The translations under genes were made by a program, and so were the position numbers. A stretch of DNA of 64,000 nt. Source: Palleniella intestinalis (lineage in GTDB: Bacteria; Bacteroidota; Bacteroidia; Bacteroidales; Bacteroidaceae). The notes under the pieces are model-generated. The model saw only the letters and a list, made by a program, of their open reading frames with translations. It was not told where the DNA came from and searched no databases. Every line of letters starts with the position of its first letter. The first letter of the stretch is position 1. The stretch is taken from assembly GCF_013166595.1 (NCBI RefSeq), contig NZ_JABKKG010000012.1, forward strand, positions 1 to 64,000, written 5' to 3'. Positions 47,188 to 57,553 of this stretch are shown here, piece after piece.

Positions 47188-48322
47188 ATGCACTATACAC
47201 AAGAAATGATACTGCAATCCGAGAGTGGCTATTGCATGCCATTCGAGGAAAGAAACGGAGAGGTGACCATGATTTTAGGCTACGGCAAGCAAAAGCATCC
47301 CCAAACCGCAGAACCGTTTTTCCATCATGGAGTTGACTTCAAAGTCAAGAACTACTTGCTCTCGGCAGTAGCCATGGGCAAGGTAACAGGCTTGGGCAAC
47401 GATGCTATCCACGGCATCTATCAAGTAACCCGATATGGAGACTACGAAGTAACATACGCCCACCTTAGCAACGTATTTGCCAACTACGGCAAGGAGGTCA
47501 AGGCAGGGCAAGTCATAGCCGTCAGTGCCGACTCCCTCCATGTAGAAGTCAAGTACAAGGGCGAAGAACTCAATCCGTTGGAGTTCCTCACTATGATCTA
47601 TAGCAATCTGAAAGTGATGGAACAGAACGGCAAGCCTGGTGCAGTGCCTCAGTTTGTAACATTGGATATGGATGTACATACCATGTATGACAAAGATCAG
47701 AAGGAAATTGAAAATCTGATGATGCGCTTCTTTCCAGACTACATGAGCGATATGAGTCAAGGAATCTATGCACTGCCAGAGCACACCGAACTTGCGCTAC
47801 GCAATATCTTCACAATGTCGGCAATTAAGAATTACTTCTACGAAACCATACCGTCAATGGCCAACCCATTGGGCATGGGAACAAGAAGCATCCCTATAGC
47901 AGAACGAGTTCAGAATCTCCTTATAGGTGATTTTCTCAACTATCTCGCCTTGCGCCACCAGATTTTTCTGTCAAGCATGAGTGCCATCGAAAAAAAAAGC
48001 ACAAGACCGGGCAATAGCGACGAGCGGTATAGTTGACCCTCTGGCAGAACTCGACATTGATGTGCAAAGCTTCGATATACCACGACTGGTAAGTGTCTAT
48101 CCCGACAAATCAGGTCACAGATGGTGGACAAAGGCATGGTTCAACAATAGTGAGAAAGGCGAAGCTGCCATTGAGATAGAACGAAGTCTGGCTATCAAGT
48201 TCATCAACGACAACATCGAAAAGGATGAATGGTTGGAAGAGTACTTTCCAAAACAGATGGAAGTATATCACAACGCCATTGAGCAAACCAGAGAGCAAAT
48301 ACTCAATCAATTAAACTTGTAA
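47188..48322 (+). pseudogene. M23-like peptidase with C-terminal domain, frameshifted at A9
   Basis: The first frame (47188-48036) contains an M23/LytM-like domain: H-H-G-V-D-F, V-T-Y-A-H-L-S-N and S-L-H-V-E-V-K (the H-x-H is reduced to L-H-V). No signal peptide is visible. At 47990-47998 a run of nine A breaks the frame; with eight it reads E-K-K-A-Q-D-R-A-I-A-T-S and continues to 48322 as an acidic ~100-residue domain. The joined length is about 377 residues. The A run could be a sequencing error, a true mutation, or a site of transcriptional slippage making both forms. Confidence 0.7.
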
Positions 48323-48333
48323 ACGAAAAAGCT

Positions 48334-49728
48334 ATGGCAGAATCCGGTCAAGATAAGATTTTCAGAACAAAGGTCATTCCGATAATGAATAAAGTTCGGA
48401 GTGACCTACAGAACAAGCAAGCCGATGAGCTGAGAGAGCACTCCACCTCGTTTGCAGGCTTGATGGCAGCAGCCGCTGGTCCCGATGGAGGAATGACTTC
48501 CATTCAGGCACACAACGACACGCTCAGATATACTGGCAAATGGACTTCCAAGACCACAGAAGACTATATTGAGATGGTCAAGAAAGAGTTGAAGCGACAG
48601 CATATTATTGTCAACGCAGCCATGGAACAGAAGATGATCGACAAGATGATAAAGGACAAGATTCCGAAATCGTCCATCGACTACATCATGAGAAAGGCTG
48701 CAACAAGTACCATATTCTACCTACCGCAGGAAATGGCCAAGTCACCATTGGAACGCAAAATGGACGCAGAAGCAGAGAAACGTTACAATCCCTCTGCTTG
48801 GGAGAAAAACGCTGGCATAGCCATCGGTTCGGTCGCAGACCTTGCCTGTATGGGAGGATTTGGTGGAGGTTTGAAGACAGCAGCCACATGGGTTGGAAGC
48901 GACATGCTTGTCACTCATCTTGGTGAAAAACTAGAAGACCGCTCTGATGTTCCTCTGATTATCGCCCCTGGCAAAGAAGAATACAGACGAGCTCAGCAGG
49001 AAAAGAAGAAACAATCGGAACAGAAGCCCACGAAGGACAAGACACAAGCCGTTAAAGACATGCCACCAGAGGAGGCCCCCAAAGAAGAAATACAGCAATC
49101 TGACGACGAAGCCGAGAATACACAACCAGAGCAGACCAATATGGATGGCTGGCAGGGACTTCTAACATCTTTCGGACTGAATGGTATCAGCGACATCGGA
49201 CACAACCTTGGCTATGTCTTGGCAATGCTCCCCGACATGCTCGTAGGCATGTTCACTGGCAAAACCAAGTCGATAAACATCAAGGACAACATGATGCCAA
49301 TAGCAAGTATCGTAGCAGGAATGTTCGTCAGGAATCCAATACTCAAAATGGTACTCATCGGTATGGGAGGTATGAACCTCTTGAACAAAGCAGGACATGA
49401 ATCCCTGGACAACTTCAAGGCGCAGGAACATCCTCAGGCAACGGATAGCAGAGTCAATTACCGCATTTATCCAGAAGAACCGCTGAATGTCCGCATCCAG
49501 AATCCAGAGATAAGAGCCAACTGTTTGATTGCAACCATAGACAGAGTGCCATGCACCATAGCTCTACCTGAAAAAGTCGTGGACGCTTACCGGCAAGGCG
49601 CATTACCTCTCAATACTCTTGCCAATGCTGTGCTGGCAAAGAATGACCAGATGCGACAGATAGCATCCGAGAAATACGAGGCTGGTGAACGGCAGACAAT
49701 CGTCGAGAGACCACTTGCACAAAGATAA
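48334..49728 (+). CDS. Conjugative-element protein with hydrophobic core and KEQ-rich linker (464 aa)
   Basis: Not recognised. The N-terminal ~150 residues are helical and charged. Gly-rich hydrophobic stretches lie at about 165-195 (I-A-I-G-S-V-A-D-L-A-C-M-G-G-F-G-G) and 290-350 (L-G-Y-V-L-A-M-L-P-D-M-L-V-G-M-F). Between them is a Lys/Glu/Gln linker (about 215-270). The C-terminal ~90 residues look globular (I-Y-P-E-E-P-L-N-V-R-I-Q-N-P-E-I-R). It is 11 bp behind the M23-like gene and 23 bp before the ArdC-like fusion, so part of one operon. Confidence 0.6.
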   Translation: MAESGQDKIFRTKVIPIMNKVRSDLQNKQADELREHSTSFAGLMAAAAGPDGGMTSIQAHNDTLRYTGKWTSKTTEDYIEMVKKELKRQHIIVNAAMEQKMIDKMIKDKIPKSSIDYIMRKAATSTIFYLPQEMAKSPLERKMDAEAEKRYNPSAWEKNAGIAIGSVADLACMGGFGGGLKTAATWVGSDMLVTHLGEKLEDRSDVPLIIAPGKEEYRRAQQEKKKQSEQKPTKDKTQAVKDMPPEEAPKEEIQQSDDEAENTQPEQTNMDGWQGLLTSFGLNGISDIGHNLGYVLAMLPDMLVGMFTGKTKSINIKDNMMPIASIVAGMFVRNPILKMVLIGMGGMNLLNKAGHESLDNFKAQEHPQATDSRVNYRIYPEEPLNVRIQNPEIRANCLIATIDRVPCTIALPEKVVDAYRQGALPLNTLANAVLAKNDQMRQIASEKYEAGERQTIVERPLAQR

Positions 49729-49751
49729 CAGGATAACAAATAAATATATCT

Positions 49752-52202
49752 ATGACAGAAAAGAATCAACAAGAAAAGATGGCAGCAGAACGTCAAGTTG
49801 AGTTATTCACCAATGCGTTCAAGAAAGCCAAAGAAAATAACGGTATATGGTTGACTAATGATGGTCGCAAAGCTCCTGCACTCTACCAGAAGCATTTGCA
49901 GGTATCAGCCTTCAATGCCATCGTCTTGGGAATGCACGCAGCCCAAAACAACTACAAAACCAACCAATATACGCTCTTTTCGGAAGCAAAGAAACGTGGC
50001 GAGTCTGTTCAATCAAAAGAAAAAGGAGTGCCATTTTTGTGGTACAACTGGAACGAATATGTCAACAAGCACAATCCTGAAGACAAAATCAGCCGTGCCG
50101 ACTACCAGGCACTCCCTTCTGAGAAGCAAGCCGACTACAAAGGCATCAGGAGCCGTGAAGTACGTGCCTTATTCAACATCGAGCAGACAACCTTGCCAAT
50201 GGTTGACAAGACCGCTTATGAAGCCACTGTTCAGGAACACGGCAGACTAAGCGACCGCAATGATGTCGAGTCTGCCTCCACCGCCATTCGCCAAGGCGTA
50301 GAAAATCTTTTGGACAAAGCACGTGAGAACATGGTCGAAATACGCAGCGACTCCACAGGTGTAGCACATTACGACAGCAAGAAAGACATTGTCTTCCTGC
50401 CAAAAGCATCATCCTACGAACACTATGAGGATTATGCCCGTGATGCCGTATCGCTACTTGTCACTGCTACCGGTCACGGGCAGCGACTGGCTCGTGAAGG
50501 CATGATAATAAAGAATGGCAAAGCATCAGCCGAAGATGCCATCAAGCAAGAACGTTTGATTACAGAAGTAGCCACCGCTGTAAAACTTCAGGAGTTAGGC
50601 GTTTCAGCCAAACTCTCACCAGAAAGCATGGTGATGACAGACTATTGGGCAAGAGAGCTGAAAGAAAACCCTTGTCTCATTGATATACTGGAGAGGGATG
50701 TCAACAATGCCGTCGATATGCTCCACAAGGCAGAACGTGGCGAAAAGATTGAATTGAACAGCAAGACTGCCAGAAATCAGGCAGATACCATTAAGAGCAT
50801 CCTGCCCAAGCATTACTATGTAGCAGACGAAATCAGGAATCTTCCCAACAAGTCCACGAAAGAGTTTGTCATCGTAAAAGACGCAGATGGTAAAATGGCA
50901 GATGTTGTACTTCCCGAAGGTGCGTCTTTAGGCTTTGACAGCGACATTCCTGGTATGAGAAAAGACCGTATCGAGCACGCTTTGCAAAAAGAAGGCTATG
51001 ATACCGTCACATTCTATAATGTCGATGGTTCCATGGGCTACCGACCCGACGATAGCTTCTTTGACGGGAAAGCAGTTTCTGTAGCTCGACTCAACAAATG
51101 GAATTTGGAAACAATCACACTCCTCGATGTATCAGATGCAGTGAGACGCTCCGGTGCTGTGGATTTTGATAAGGTACTGATGCTACGTGATGATAATGGC
51201 AAATGGGCACTCTACCTGAAAGCTGAGAATGAGAGAGCCTTCTGCGTCTATCCCGATAAGGCAGATGTCAATCTGTTCTTCACCACAGTCAAGCAAGGTG
51301 ATGAAGAAGTCTCAGACACCATGCGCCAAGACATGGCACAGAAATACTACATGGAAGCTTCCAATAAGCCGGAAATGAAGGTTGACCTCTTCAAGAGCAA
51401 CGTTCCTGCCGAAGAGGTGGAGAAAATCCAGCGTGTCAACATCTTCAAAACCAAAGAGACGGAGAATCAGCCAAGTGTCATCCTCTGTATGCCTACAGTA
51501 AATGGAGAAAAGCTCAAACCTCGTGAGATTTCACCGTCACAGTGGCAACGTATGTGGCTTGCAGAGAATATGCAGGACTACAAAAAATATCTTGCAGCCA
51601 GCCTTTTTGCCGATGTTCTACGCAAAGACCGCACAGATGCGGTAGCCGTAGGCACTGAAAAATCAGAGCAGGAAGCGCAGAGCAATGAAGTCAAGCAGAA
51701 TACCACTCAACAGGAGGAAGACAAGACCGTGGAGGAACAGAAAGAGGAAACTCCAGAAAATAAAGAACAGAAGCAGAAGGAAGAAAAGGCAAAGGAAGAG
51801 AAGACTAAAGCCGAGACAAAGGCAGCTGCAGTGGTCGCCATAAGTCCGATGTTAAAACAATTCTATGACCTCAAAGCCAAACATCCCGATGCTGTGTTGC
51901 TATTCCGTTGTGGTGATTTCTATGAAACCTATTGTCAGGATGCAGAGAAAGCTTCAAAAATTCTGGGCATCACACTAACCAAAAGTTCCCGAACCAAGGA
52001 TGCAGACGGCAAGCCTCTGGCTATGGCAGGGTTCCCATATCACGCTCTTGACACCTATTTGCCAAAACTCATCCGTGAAGGTGAACGTGTTGGCATCTGC
52101 GACCAGTTGGAATCTCCCAAACGCAACAAAGAGGAAGCATCTCCCTCAAAGGAAGAAAAACCTCACCAAGAACAGAAAAATTCATCAGGAATGCATAGAT
52201 AA
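49752..52202 (+). CDS. ArdC-like protein fused to a MutS domain I
   Basis: 816 residues. The N-terminal ~330 residues follow the ArdC layout (ssDNA-binding-like domain with [17 protein letters not shown], then a metallopeptidase-like domain). The expected H-E-x-x-H is replaced by V-T-A-T-G-H-G-Q, so protease activity is doubtful. A middle region of ~250 residues is unrecognised. After a Glu/Lys/Gln-rich linker (~640-695), residues ~698-785 are a MutS mismatch-recognition domain: [12 protein letters not shown] with the F-x-E pair, then L-T-K-S-S-R and M-A-G-F-P-Y-H-A. No MutS ATPase is present. It may bind distorted or single-stranded transfer DNA. Confidence 0.75.
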   Translation: MTEKNQQEKMAAERQVELFTNAFKKAKENNGIWLTNDGRKAPALYQKHLQVSAFNAIVLGMHAAQNNYKTNQYTLFSEAKKRGESVQSKEKGVPFLWYNWNEYVNKHNPEDKISRADYQALPSEKQADYKGIRSREVRALFNIEQTTLPMVDKTAYEATVQEHGRLSDRNDVESASTAIRQGVENLLDKARENMVEIRSDSTGVAHYDSKKDIVFLPKASSYEHYEDYARDAVSLLVTATGHGQRLAREGMIIKNGKASAEDAIKQERLITEVATAVKLQELGVSAKLSPESMVMTDYWARELKENPCLIDILERDVNNAVDMLHKAERGEKIELNSKTARNQADTIKSILPKHYYVADEIRNLPNKSTKEFVIVKDADGKMADVVLPEGASLGFDSDIPGMRKDRIEHALQKEGYDTVTFYNVDGSMGYRPDDSFFDGKAVSVARLNKWNLETITLLDVSDAVRRSGAVDFDKVLMLRDDNGKWALYLKAENERAFCVYPDKADVNLFFTTVKQGDEEVSDTMRQDMAQKYYMEASNKPEMKVDLFKSNVPAEEVEKIQRVNIFKTKETENQPSVILCMPTVNGEKLKPREISPSQWQRMWLAENMQDYKKYLAASLFADVLRKDRTDAVAVGTEKSEQEAQSNEVKQNTTQQEEDKTVEEQKEETPENKEQKQKEEKAKEEKTKAETKAAAVVAISPMLKQFYDLKAKHPDAVLLFRCGDFYETYCQDAEKASKILGITLTKSSRTKDADGKPLAMAGFPYHALDTYLPKLIREGERVGICDQLESPKRNKEEASPSKEEKPHQEQKNSSGMHR

Positions 52203-52214
52203 CATGTAAAGATC

Positions 52215-53798
52215 ATGTCCAAAAACCAAGAATATGTAAAACAATATGCAGAGTATGCCATGGAGCAAATGCGCAGATATGGCATACCTGCTTCTGTCAC
52301 ACTTGCTCAAGGCATTTGTGAGAGCGCAAGCGGACAGAGTGAATTATCACGAAAGGGAAACAATCATTTCGGCATCAAGGCTACCTCTGGTTGGATTCAG
52401 AACGGTGGGAAGTACCTGGTATATACCGATGACCGCCCCAATGAGAAATTCTGTCAATATGCCTCTGTCGGCGACTCGTATGAACATCATTCCCAGTTCC
52501 TGAAAGGTAACAAGCGATACAGTTCACTCTTCAAACTATCTCCCGATGACTACAAGGGATGGACTAAAGGACTGCAAAACTCCGGTTATGCCTCAAACAA
52601 GAAGTACGCTTCAAGTCTTCAAAGCATCATCGAAAAGAACAACCTGCAGAAGTATGACCAGATGGTCATGCAGGAAATGAAAGCACAAGGCAAGACCTTT
52701 GGCACAGAAACAAATCCTCGTCACAATACAGACCTAAATGCTTCTGCACCTGCATCAATAGTTTCAGATGAGCAGAACTACTCTTATCCATTGAAACGCA
52801 ATGAGTTCATGCTTGTCACATCGCCATTTGGAACAAGAAAAGACCCAATCAATCCAGGTACTACACAGATGCACAAAGGCATTGATATACGAGCCAAACA
52901 TGACGATGTACTGGCAACGGAAGACAATGCTAAGGTAACAAAAGTCAACAACAATCCTAATACTGCAGGTGGTCTTTCTGTCACCGTTGAGTACAACAGA
53001 AACGATGGCAGCAAGTACCAATGCACCTATATGCACCTGAGTAGTATTGCCGTCAAAGTCGGTGACAATGTCAACGCTGGTCAGCGCTTGGGCGTAACAG
53101 GTAATACTGGCACCAGAACTACTGGAGAGCATCTGCATTTTGGAGTAAAAAGCGTCTCTACGGACGGAACAGCACGAGACATTGACCCAGCTGCTTATCT
53201 CGCAGAAATCTCACAAAAAGGCAACATCCAGTTGCAGACACTACACAATGGCAAGGACATCACCGCCCAATATAAGGTGAACAATCCAACCTCCGAAAAG
53301 CCCGAAGTACAACAGAGTCCGGAAGATTGGATGAAGAAGCTACTTTCGTCTGAGGATAGTGGTGTGAGTATGCCAAGTGGTGACCCTATCATAGATATGG
53401 CTATGACCATGTTCTCGTCCCTTATGGTTCTTGCATTACAGATAGACAACAAGAGCAAAGAAGAGAAAATGCAGCAAGTGACCGATGCGGTTGTAAGCAA
53501 AACCATCGACCTCTCGTCGCTCCTTCCCTCTTATAAAACTTGTTCCATTAACATTCAAGATGGGAAGCCAGCTCTCCATGTAGATAACGGAACCATTCAG
53601 TTTACAAGGGAACTCACCAATGCAGAATTGGCAAAGCTTCGGCAGACACTTAGCAATGCCAGTCTTAGTGATGATGACAAGCGACGAGGTGTTGCTTCTA
53701 TCATACAAGCTGCAGTGGTATCACAGCAGATGTCCCAGAACTATCAAAAAGGAATGGACAATCAGCAAGACAGACAAGAATCTGTTCAAATCAAATAA
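52215..53798 (+). CDS. Dual peptidoglycan hydrolase: GH73-like plus M23
   Basis: 527 residues. The N-terminal ~150 residues are a FlgJ/GH73-type glucosaminidase domain (Q-G-I-C-E-S-A-S-G-Q-S-E-L-S with the catalytic Glu, N-N-H-F-G-I-K). The middle M23 domain has intact zinc ligands: H-K-G-I-D-I, Y-M-H-L-S-S and E-H-L-H-F-G. The C-terminal ~150 residues are helical. No signal peptide is visible, so export would go through the conjugation channel or another route. Two bond-cutting activities in one chain suit wall penetration during mating-channel assembly, as in other conjugation systems. Confidence 0.85.
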   Translation: MSKNQEYVKQYAEYAMEQMRRYGIPASVTLAQGICESASGQSELSRKGNNHFGIKATSGWIQNGGKYLVYTDDRPNEKFCQYASVGDSYEHHSQFLKGNKRYSSLFKLSPDDYKGWTKGLQNSGYASNKKYASSLQSIIEKNNLQKYDQMVMQEMKAQGKTFGTETNPRHNTDLNASAPASIVSDEQNYSYPLKRNEFMLVTSPFGTRKDPINPGTTQMHKGIDIRAKHDDVLATEDNAKVTKVNNNPNTAGGLSVTVEYNRNDGSKYQCTYMHLSSIAVKVGDNVNAGQRLGVTGNTGTRTTGEHLHFGVKSVSTDGTARDIDPAAYLAEISQKGNIQLQTLHNGKDITAQYKVNNPTSEKPEVQQSPEDWMKKLLSSEDSGVSMPSGDPIIDMAMTMFSSLMVLALQIDNKSKEEKMQQVTDAVVSKTIDLSSLLPSYKTCSINIQDGKPALHVDNGTIQFTRELTNAELAKLRQTLSNASLSDDDKRRGVASIIQAAVVSQQMSQNYQKGMDNQQDRQESVQIK

Positions 53799-53825
53799 AG
53801 AAGTAAAACAATAAATGCGTTTATT

Positions 53826-54437
53826 ATGATCAAATGTAATGTAACCGTATGTGGCACCATATCTCGCCAAGCGCAGATGCGTGCCAACAAAGAAGGCAAG
53901 CAGTTTATCTCTTTCGGTATCAGTGTGGTGATTCCTGCCAAGTCTGGTATCAATCAGACTGTAGAAATCAGCGTTGCCAAAGATGGTAATAACCAAGCAG
54001 AACTGGTCAACTATCCTGTAGGTTCTCGTGTAGAGGTGGCAGGAGTTCTGCAATTCCACAAGAAGGGAGAAGTGCTTTATCTTAATCTCTCTGCTTCAGG
54101 AGTAAACAGTTTCAATGCAGGAAACCAGGATGCCATTACTGGTAGCATCGAGTTCCGAGGAACAATCGGCAAACAAGTTGAAGTAAAAACCGACAAGAAG
54201 GGCAAGCCGTACACCATGTTCTCAGCCTATAGTAGCGAGAAGGACGGAGAAAACTATTCCTACACTTGGGTTCGTTTTATGCAATTCGATGCACAAAAGG
54301 CTGATTGGGTGCAGGCTAAGGCAGGTATCAATGCCAAAGGAGATTTGCAGGTTGGAGCCTACAATGACCGCTTAGACCTTACTTGTCGTATCACCGAGCT
54401 TACTCCATGGGAGAAGAAAAAAACATCCACAAACTAA
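53826..54437 (+). CDS. Single-stranded DNA-binding-like protein with two OB folds
   Basis: 203 residues. Both halves show OB-type strand patterns: I-K-C-N-V-T-V-C-G-T-I-S-R-Q-A ... K-Q-F-I-S-F-G-I-S-V, and again G-S-I-E-F-R-G-T-I-G-K-Q-V ... K-P-Y-T-M-F-S-A-Y. That differs from ordinary SSB (one OB fold plus acidic tail); here the C-terminus is basic (K-K-K-T-S-T-N) with no D-D-x-P-F. It lies 12 bp before ArdC, whose N-terminal domain also binds ssDNA, so both probably protect entering transfer DNA. Confidence 0.7.
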   Translation: MIKCNVTVCGTISRQAQMRANKEGKQFISFGISVVIPAKSGINQTVEISVAKDGNNQAELVNYPVGSRVEVAGVLQFHKKGEVLYLNLSASGVNSFNAGNQDAITGSIEFRGTIGKQVEVKTDKKGKPYTMFSAYSSEKDGENYSYTWVRFMQFDAQKADWVQAKAGINAKGDLQVGAYNDRLDLTCRITELTPWEKKKTSTN

Positions 54438-54449
54438 AAGTAAATAATT

Positions 54450-55958
54450 ATGGCTGATTACAAGAAATATAATTCTGATGGCCGTAGTAGTGAAGACAAG
54501 GCTCTGGATAAGTTTGCAGAGATGATGATCGAGAAGATTAACACATTGCAGAATGACTGGAAAAAGCCTTGGTTCACCGAAGGTACCTTGTCGTGGCCAA
54601 AGAACCTATCTGGACGTGAGTATAATGGTATGAATGCCCTTATGCTCATGATGCACTGTGAGAAGCAGGGATATAAACTGCCAGTGTTCTGCACCTTTGA
54701 CAGGGTAGTAGGCTTGAACTTCACCAAGAACAAACAAGGCAGTAAGCAGCAGGTCAAGGACAACAATGGCGAGGCTCTACCGCAGGTGACAATCCTTAAA
54801 GGAGAGAAGAGTTTCCCCGTCTTTATCACGACCTTTACCGTCGTTGACAAAGAGACGAAGGAACGCATCAAGTACGATGACTACAGGCAGATGTCGGAAG
54901 AACGACGCAAAGAGTACAACGTATATCCCAAATTGCATGTTTACAACGTATTCAATGTTGCACAAACCAATCTGCAAGAGGCTCGCCCCGAACTCTATAA
55001 GAAGCTGGAGGAAGCAGCAGGACTGAAACGTCCTATGCAACATGGAGATGACTTCTCATTCCCTGCAATGGACAAGATGATAAAGGAAAACGAATGGATT
55101 TGTCCTATCAAGCCTGTCTATGGTGATAATGCTTATTATAGCATATCAAAGAATGAGATTGTCATTCCAGAGAAGCAACAGTTCAAGGATGGAGAGTCAT
55201 TCTACACCAATCTGGGGCATGAAATGGCTCATTCTACGGGCGCAGAGGACCAGTTGGCAAGACTAAAACCAGCATCATTCGGAAGTGCAGAATATGCTCG
55301 TGAGGAACTTGTAGCAGAACTCAGTGCAGCTTTGGTTGCACAGCGTTACGGCATGACCAAGCATTTGAAGGAAGATAGTGCCAGTTATCTCAAAAGTTGG
55401 TTGGACAGCTTGAAGGAGTCACCGGAGTTCATCAAGACGACACTTACTGACGTAAAGAAGGCTTCGCACATGATTACTCAACGTATTGATGCCATGCAGC
55501 TTAAAATAGACCAAGAACGGGGTTATGAGGCAGTACAGACGCAAGGGAAGGCACCGACTATGTATTATGCTTCAGTGGCGTATCTCCAGAGTACCGATGC
55601 TACAGATCGTCTCGACAACCTCAAAAATGATGGTGACTATGGCACTCTGCTCACAGAGGCAAAGGAGTACGATCAGGGAGAGGCTCCAGACCTTTCTAAG
55701 GTTAATCTCTCACCAACCAAGTACCGTGGTGATGATTTAGTTATCGAGGACGAGCATTATGCCGTGGTATATAATCCAACAGTTGGAGGTACATACGATG
55801 TGATGCGTAAGGTAACGGCAGAGGACATAAAGGATAACATCATCCGCTACGGTCTTCCTGAGGATGCTACGGACGATGTGAAGGAAGTTGCCAAACAAAT
55901 GCAAAAAGAAGAGATAGTGGTTCAGGAAGAAGAGCAGCACTACCATCGAGGACGTTAA
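54450..55958 (+). CDS. ArdC-type anti-restriction protein with zincin motif
   Basis: 502 residues. The N-terminal ssDNA-binding domain has W-K-K-P-W-F and L-S-G-R-E-Y-N-G-M-N-A-L-M-L. The metallopeptidase domain keeps H-E-M-A-H-S-T (about residue 256) with a downstream Glu in R-E-E-L-V-A-E-L, the full ArdC zincin signature. A C-terminal ~150-residue extension is unrecognised. ArdC proteins help incoming plasmids survive restriction in the new host. It lies 12 bp after the SSB-like gene and ends the module at a strong terminator. It contrasts with the degenerate ArdC-like fusion at 49752. Confidence 0.85.
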   Translation: MADYKKYNSDGRSSEDKALDKFAEMMIEKINTLQNDWKKPWFTEGTLSWPKNLSGREYNGMNALMLMMHCEKQGYKLPVFCTFDRVVGLNFTKNKQGSKQQVKDNNGEALPQVTILKGEKSFPVFITTFTVVDKETKERIKYDDYRQMSEERRKEYNVYPKLHVYNVFNVAQTNLQEARPELYKKLEEAAGLKRPMQHGDDFSFPAMDKMIKENEWICPIKPVYGDNAYYSISKNEIVIPEKQQFKDGESFYTNLGHEMAHSTGAEDQLARLKPASFGSAEYAREELVAELSAALVAQRYGMTKHLKEDSASYLKSWLDSLKESPEFIKTTLTDVKKASHMITQRIDAMQLKIDQERGYEAVQTQGKAPTMYYASVAYLQSTDATDRLDNLKNDGDYGTLLTEAKEYDQGEAPDLSKVNLSPTKYRGDDLVIEDEHYAVVYNPTVGGTYDVMRKVTAEDIKDNIIRYGLPEDATDDVKEVAKQMQKEEIVVQEEEQHYHRGR

Positions 55959-55977
55959 ATTATTGATTTCTATTAAA

Positions 55978-56007
55978 GGCAGTCGCAATGTTGACTGCCT
56001 TTTTTTT
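55978..56007 (+). terminator. Rho-independent terminator after ardC
   Basis: GGCAGTC (55978-55984), an 8-base loop, then GACTGCC (55993-55999), followed directly by eight T. It ends the plus-strand module 20 bp after the ArdC stop. Confidence 0.92.
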
Positions 56008-56120
56008 GATTTTAATAATTCTCCCCAAAAAGAAAAAGGTACCGACTCTCACGAGCAGGTACCAAAATTGACATAGTTTGTCGTATGAATAATTTGTTAT
56101 ACACTATGATAAAAGTTAAT

Positions 56121-56150
56121 GTGTACATGTAAACATGTATTCACGTACAC
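56121..56150. repeat. Nested inverted repeats between ardC and ompA
   Basis: GTGTAC (56121-56126) and GTACAC (56145-56150) are inverted arms; inside are two ACATGT palindromes (56125-56130 and 56133-56138). They lie 10 bp beyond the ompA-like stop. They could be a protein-binding site or a weak terminator. Two GGTACC sites at about 56038 and 56056 lie nearby. Confidence 0.45.
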
Positions 56151-56160
56151 ACTTTCCACC

Positions 56161-57505
56161 TTATTTTAATAAAATAACCGTAGTAAATCGATTTGCCTCG
56201 TTAGCTTCGTATTTGTCTATACCGCCATAGTTAAAAGCTTGAATCTGGCATTTATCTACACCTCGCTTCACAAGAGCCTTGGCTATGTACTTGGCACGTC
56301 GCTTACCTAAATCATGGTTGCCTAACTGGGTTCCTGTGGCACTGTCAGCTGCACCAGATATTTTTATCCTCAGATTTTCCTCCTTAGCAATCTTAGCTAT
56401 GTCATCAAGATTCACGAGCTGTGACTCATCAACCAATTTGTCAGAATTGAGTTTGAAGAAGAAATACACCGGCACGCCAACACAAACTTTCAAGTGGTCA
56501 GAATATGCAAGGGAGTCTGGGCGATTGCCATTGGTATTGCTTAATGCGTTGCCATCTTCTCCACCAACGGCATTATGGTCGTTTGTTCCACTATTGCCAG
56601 ACATCGAAAGACGAGCACGAAGTGAGTTAAGTTCACTATAGCTATTCTTGGGATAAATGGTCTTGCCATCATCATTTCCTGCGAGTCGCTTTTCCAAGTG
56701 GACATTCTTGTCTTTCACATAAGCCAAGTATTCTTTGAGATAGGTGTTCTGTTCGATATAAGGAGTCGCATCAACGACACGCTTCCATCCTGTCTTACCT
56801 ATAGTAAATGACAAACCTGCAGATATGGAAATCATATTATCCCCGAATTTCGTAGAGCTGCCTATACCGTCAAAGTTCTTTGCTGTCAGCATTCCACTTA
56901 CTTCACCAATAATATTGACTCGGTCGCTTATACGATAACGTGCTTCCACGCCATAGGTAAAGGCAAACGGATGACTGCCACTTGAACCTCCTTGGCAGGT
57001 ACAGTGATTTATCCAGTCTGAATTATGAACCATTCCTATACCCACAAATGGAATCACATCCCAAAGAGGGATTCCGCTCTCGTTCTGACGGAAGCCAGAT
57101 GTTACGTTATACAGAAAGTCTGCATGAACAAACTGATACTTCATTGTATTGAACTCTGCGTTCTTGAATGTGAGTCCTTGATAACCTATTCGTCCACCGA
57201 TTGCGGGCGTGAACCATTTGCCGACTCCAATCTGCAAGACAGGAGTGATTCTGTCGAACACGTCACCGCAACCAATGGGCGACCCAAGAAAAGCTGAAGC
57301 TCCGCCCTTTGCTTCAATAAACCAATTTCTACCCCAGTTGGCTGCTTCGCTTACATTCTTGAGATATGTAGGATTCACAGGCATGAGCATCCGCTCCTGA
57401 CTGTATGTTTTCTGAATATAAATCAGAACTCTGTCTGGCTGTTTGTGCCGAAGCTGTCATTGCAGCCAGGCACATCATTGATATTGATAATATTTTCTTT
57501 CTCAT
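56161..57505 (-). pseudogene. OmpA-family outer-membrane protein, frameshifted after the signal peptide
   Basis: From ATG 57505 a signal peptide reads M-R-K-K-I-L-S-I-S-M-M-C-L-A-A-M-T-A-S-A-Q. The frame slips near the A4 tract at 57408-57411; removing one A gives S-E-T-Y-S-Q-E-R-M-L-M-P-V and joins the main frame (57390-56161). The mature protein has an N-terminal barrel (G-G-A-S-A-F-L-G-S and many beta strands) and a C-terminal OmpA peptidoglycan-binding domain (I-K-I-S-G-A-A-D-S ... N-H-D-L-G-K-R-R-A). Total about 445 residues. OmpA-like proteins occur in Bacteroides elements and may steady the mating pair. Without the upstream part the protein would not be exported. Confidence 0.8.
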
Positions 57506-57553
57506 GTTGTTGTCTTTGATGATTGATTACTTACGTAAACAAATGAGCGTGTA

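Noticed and set aside
49752..52202. Functional MutS repair protein
   Set aside because: Only the N-terminal recognition domain is present; core, clamp and ATPase domains are absent.
56036..56062. Two GGTACC sites as an attachment site
   Set aside because: Six-base palindromes of this kind are common by chance and no matching copy was noticed at another boundary.
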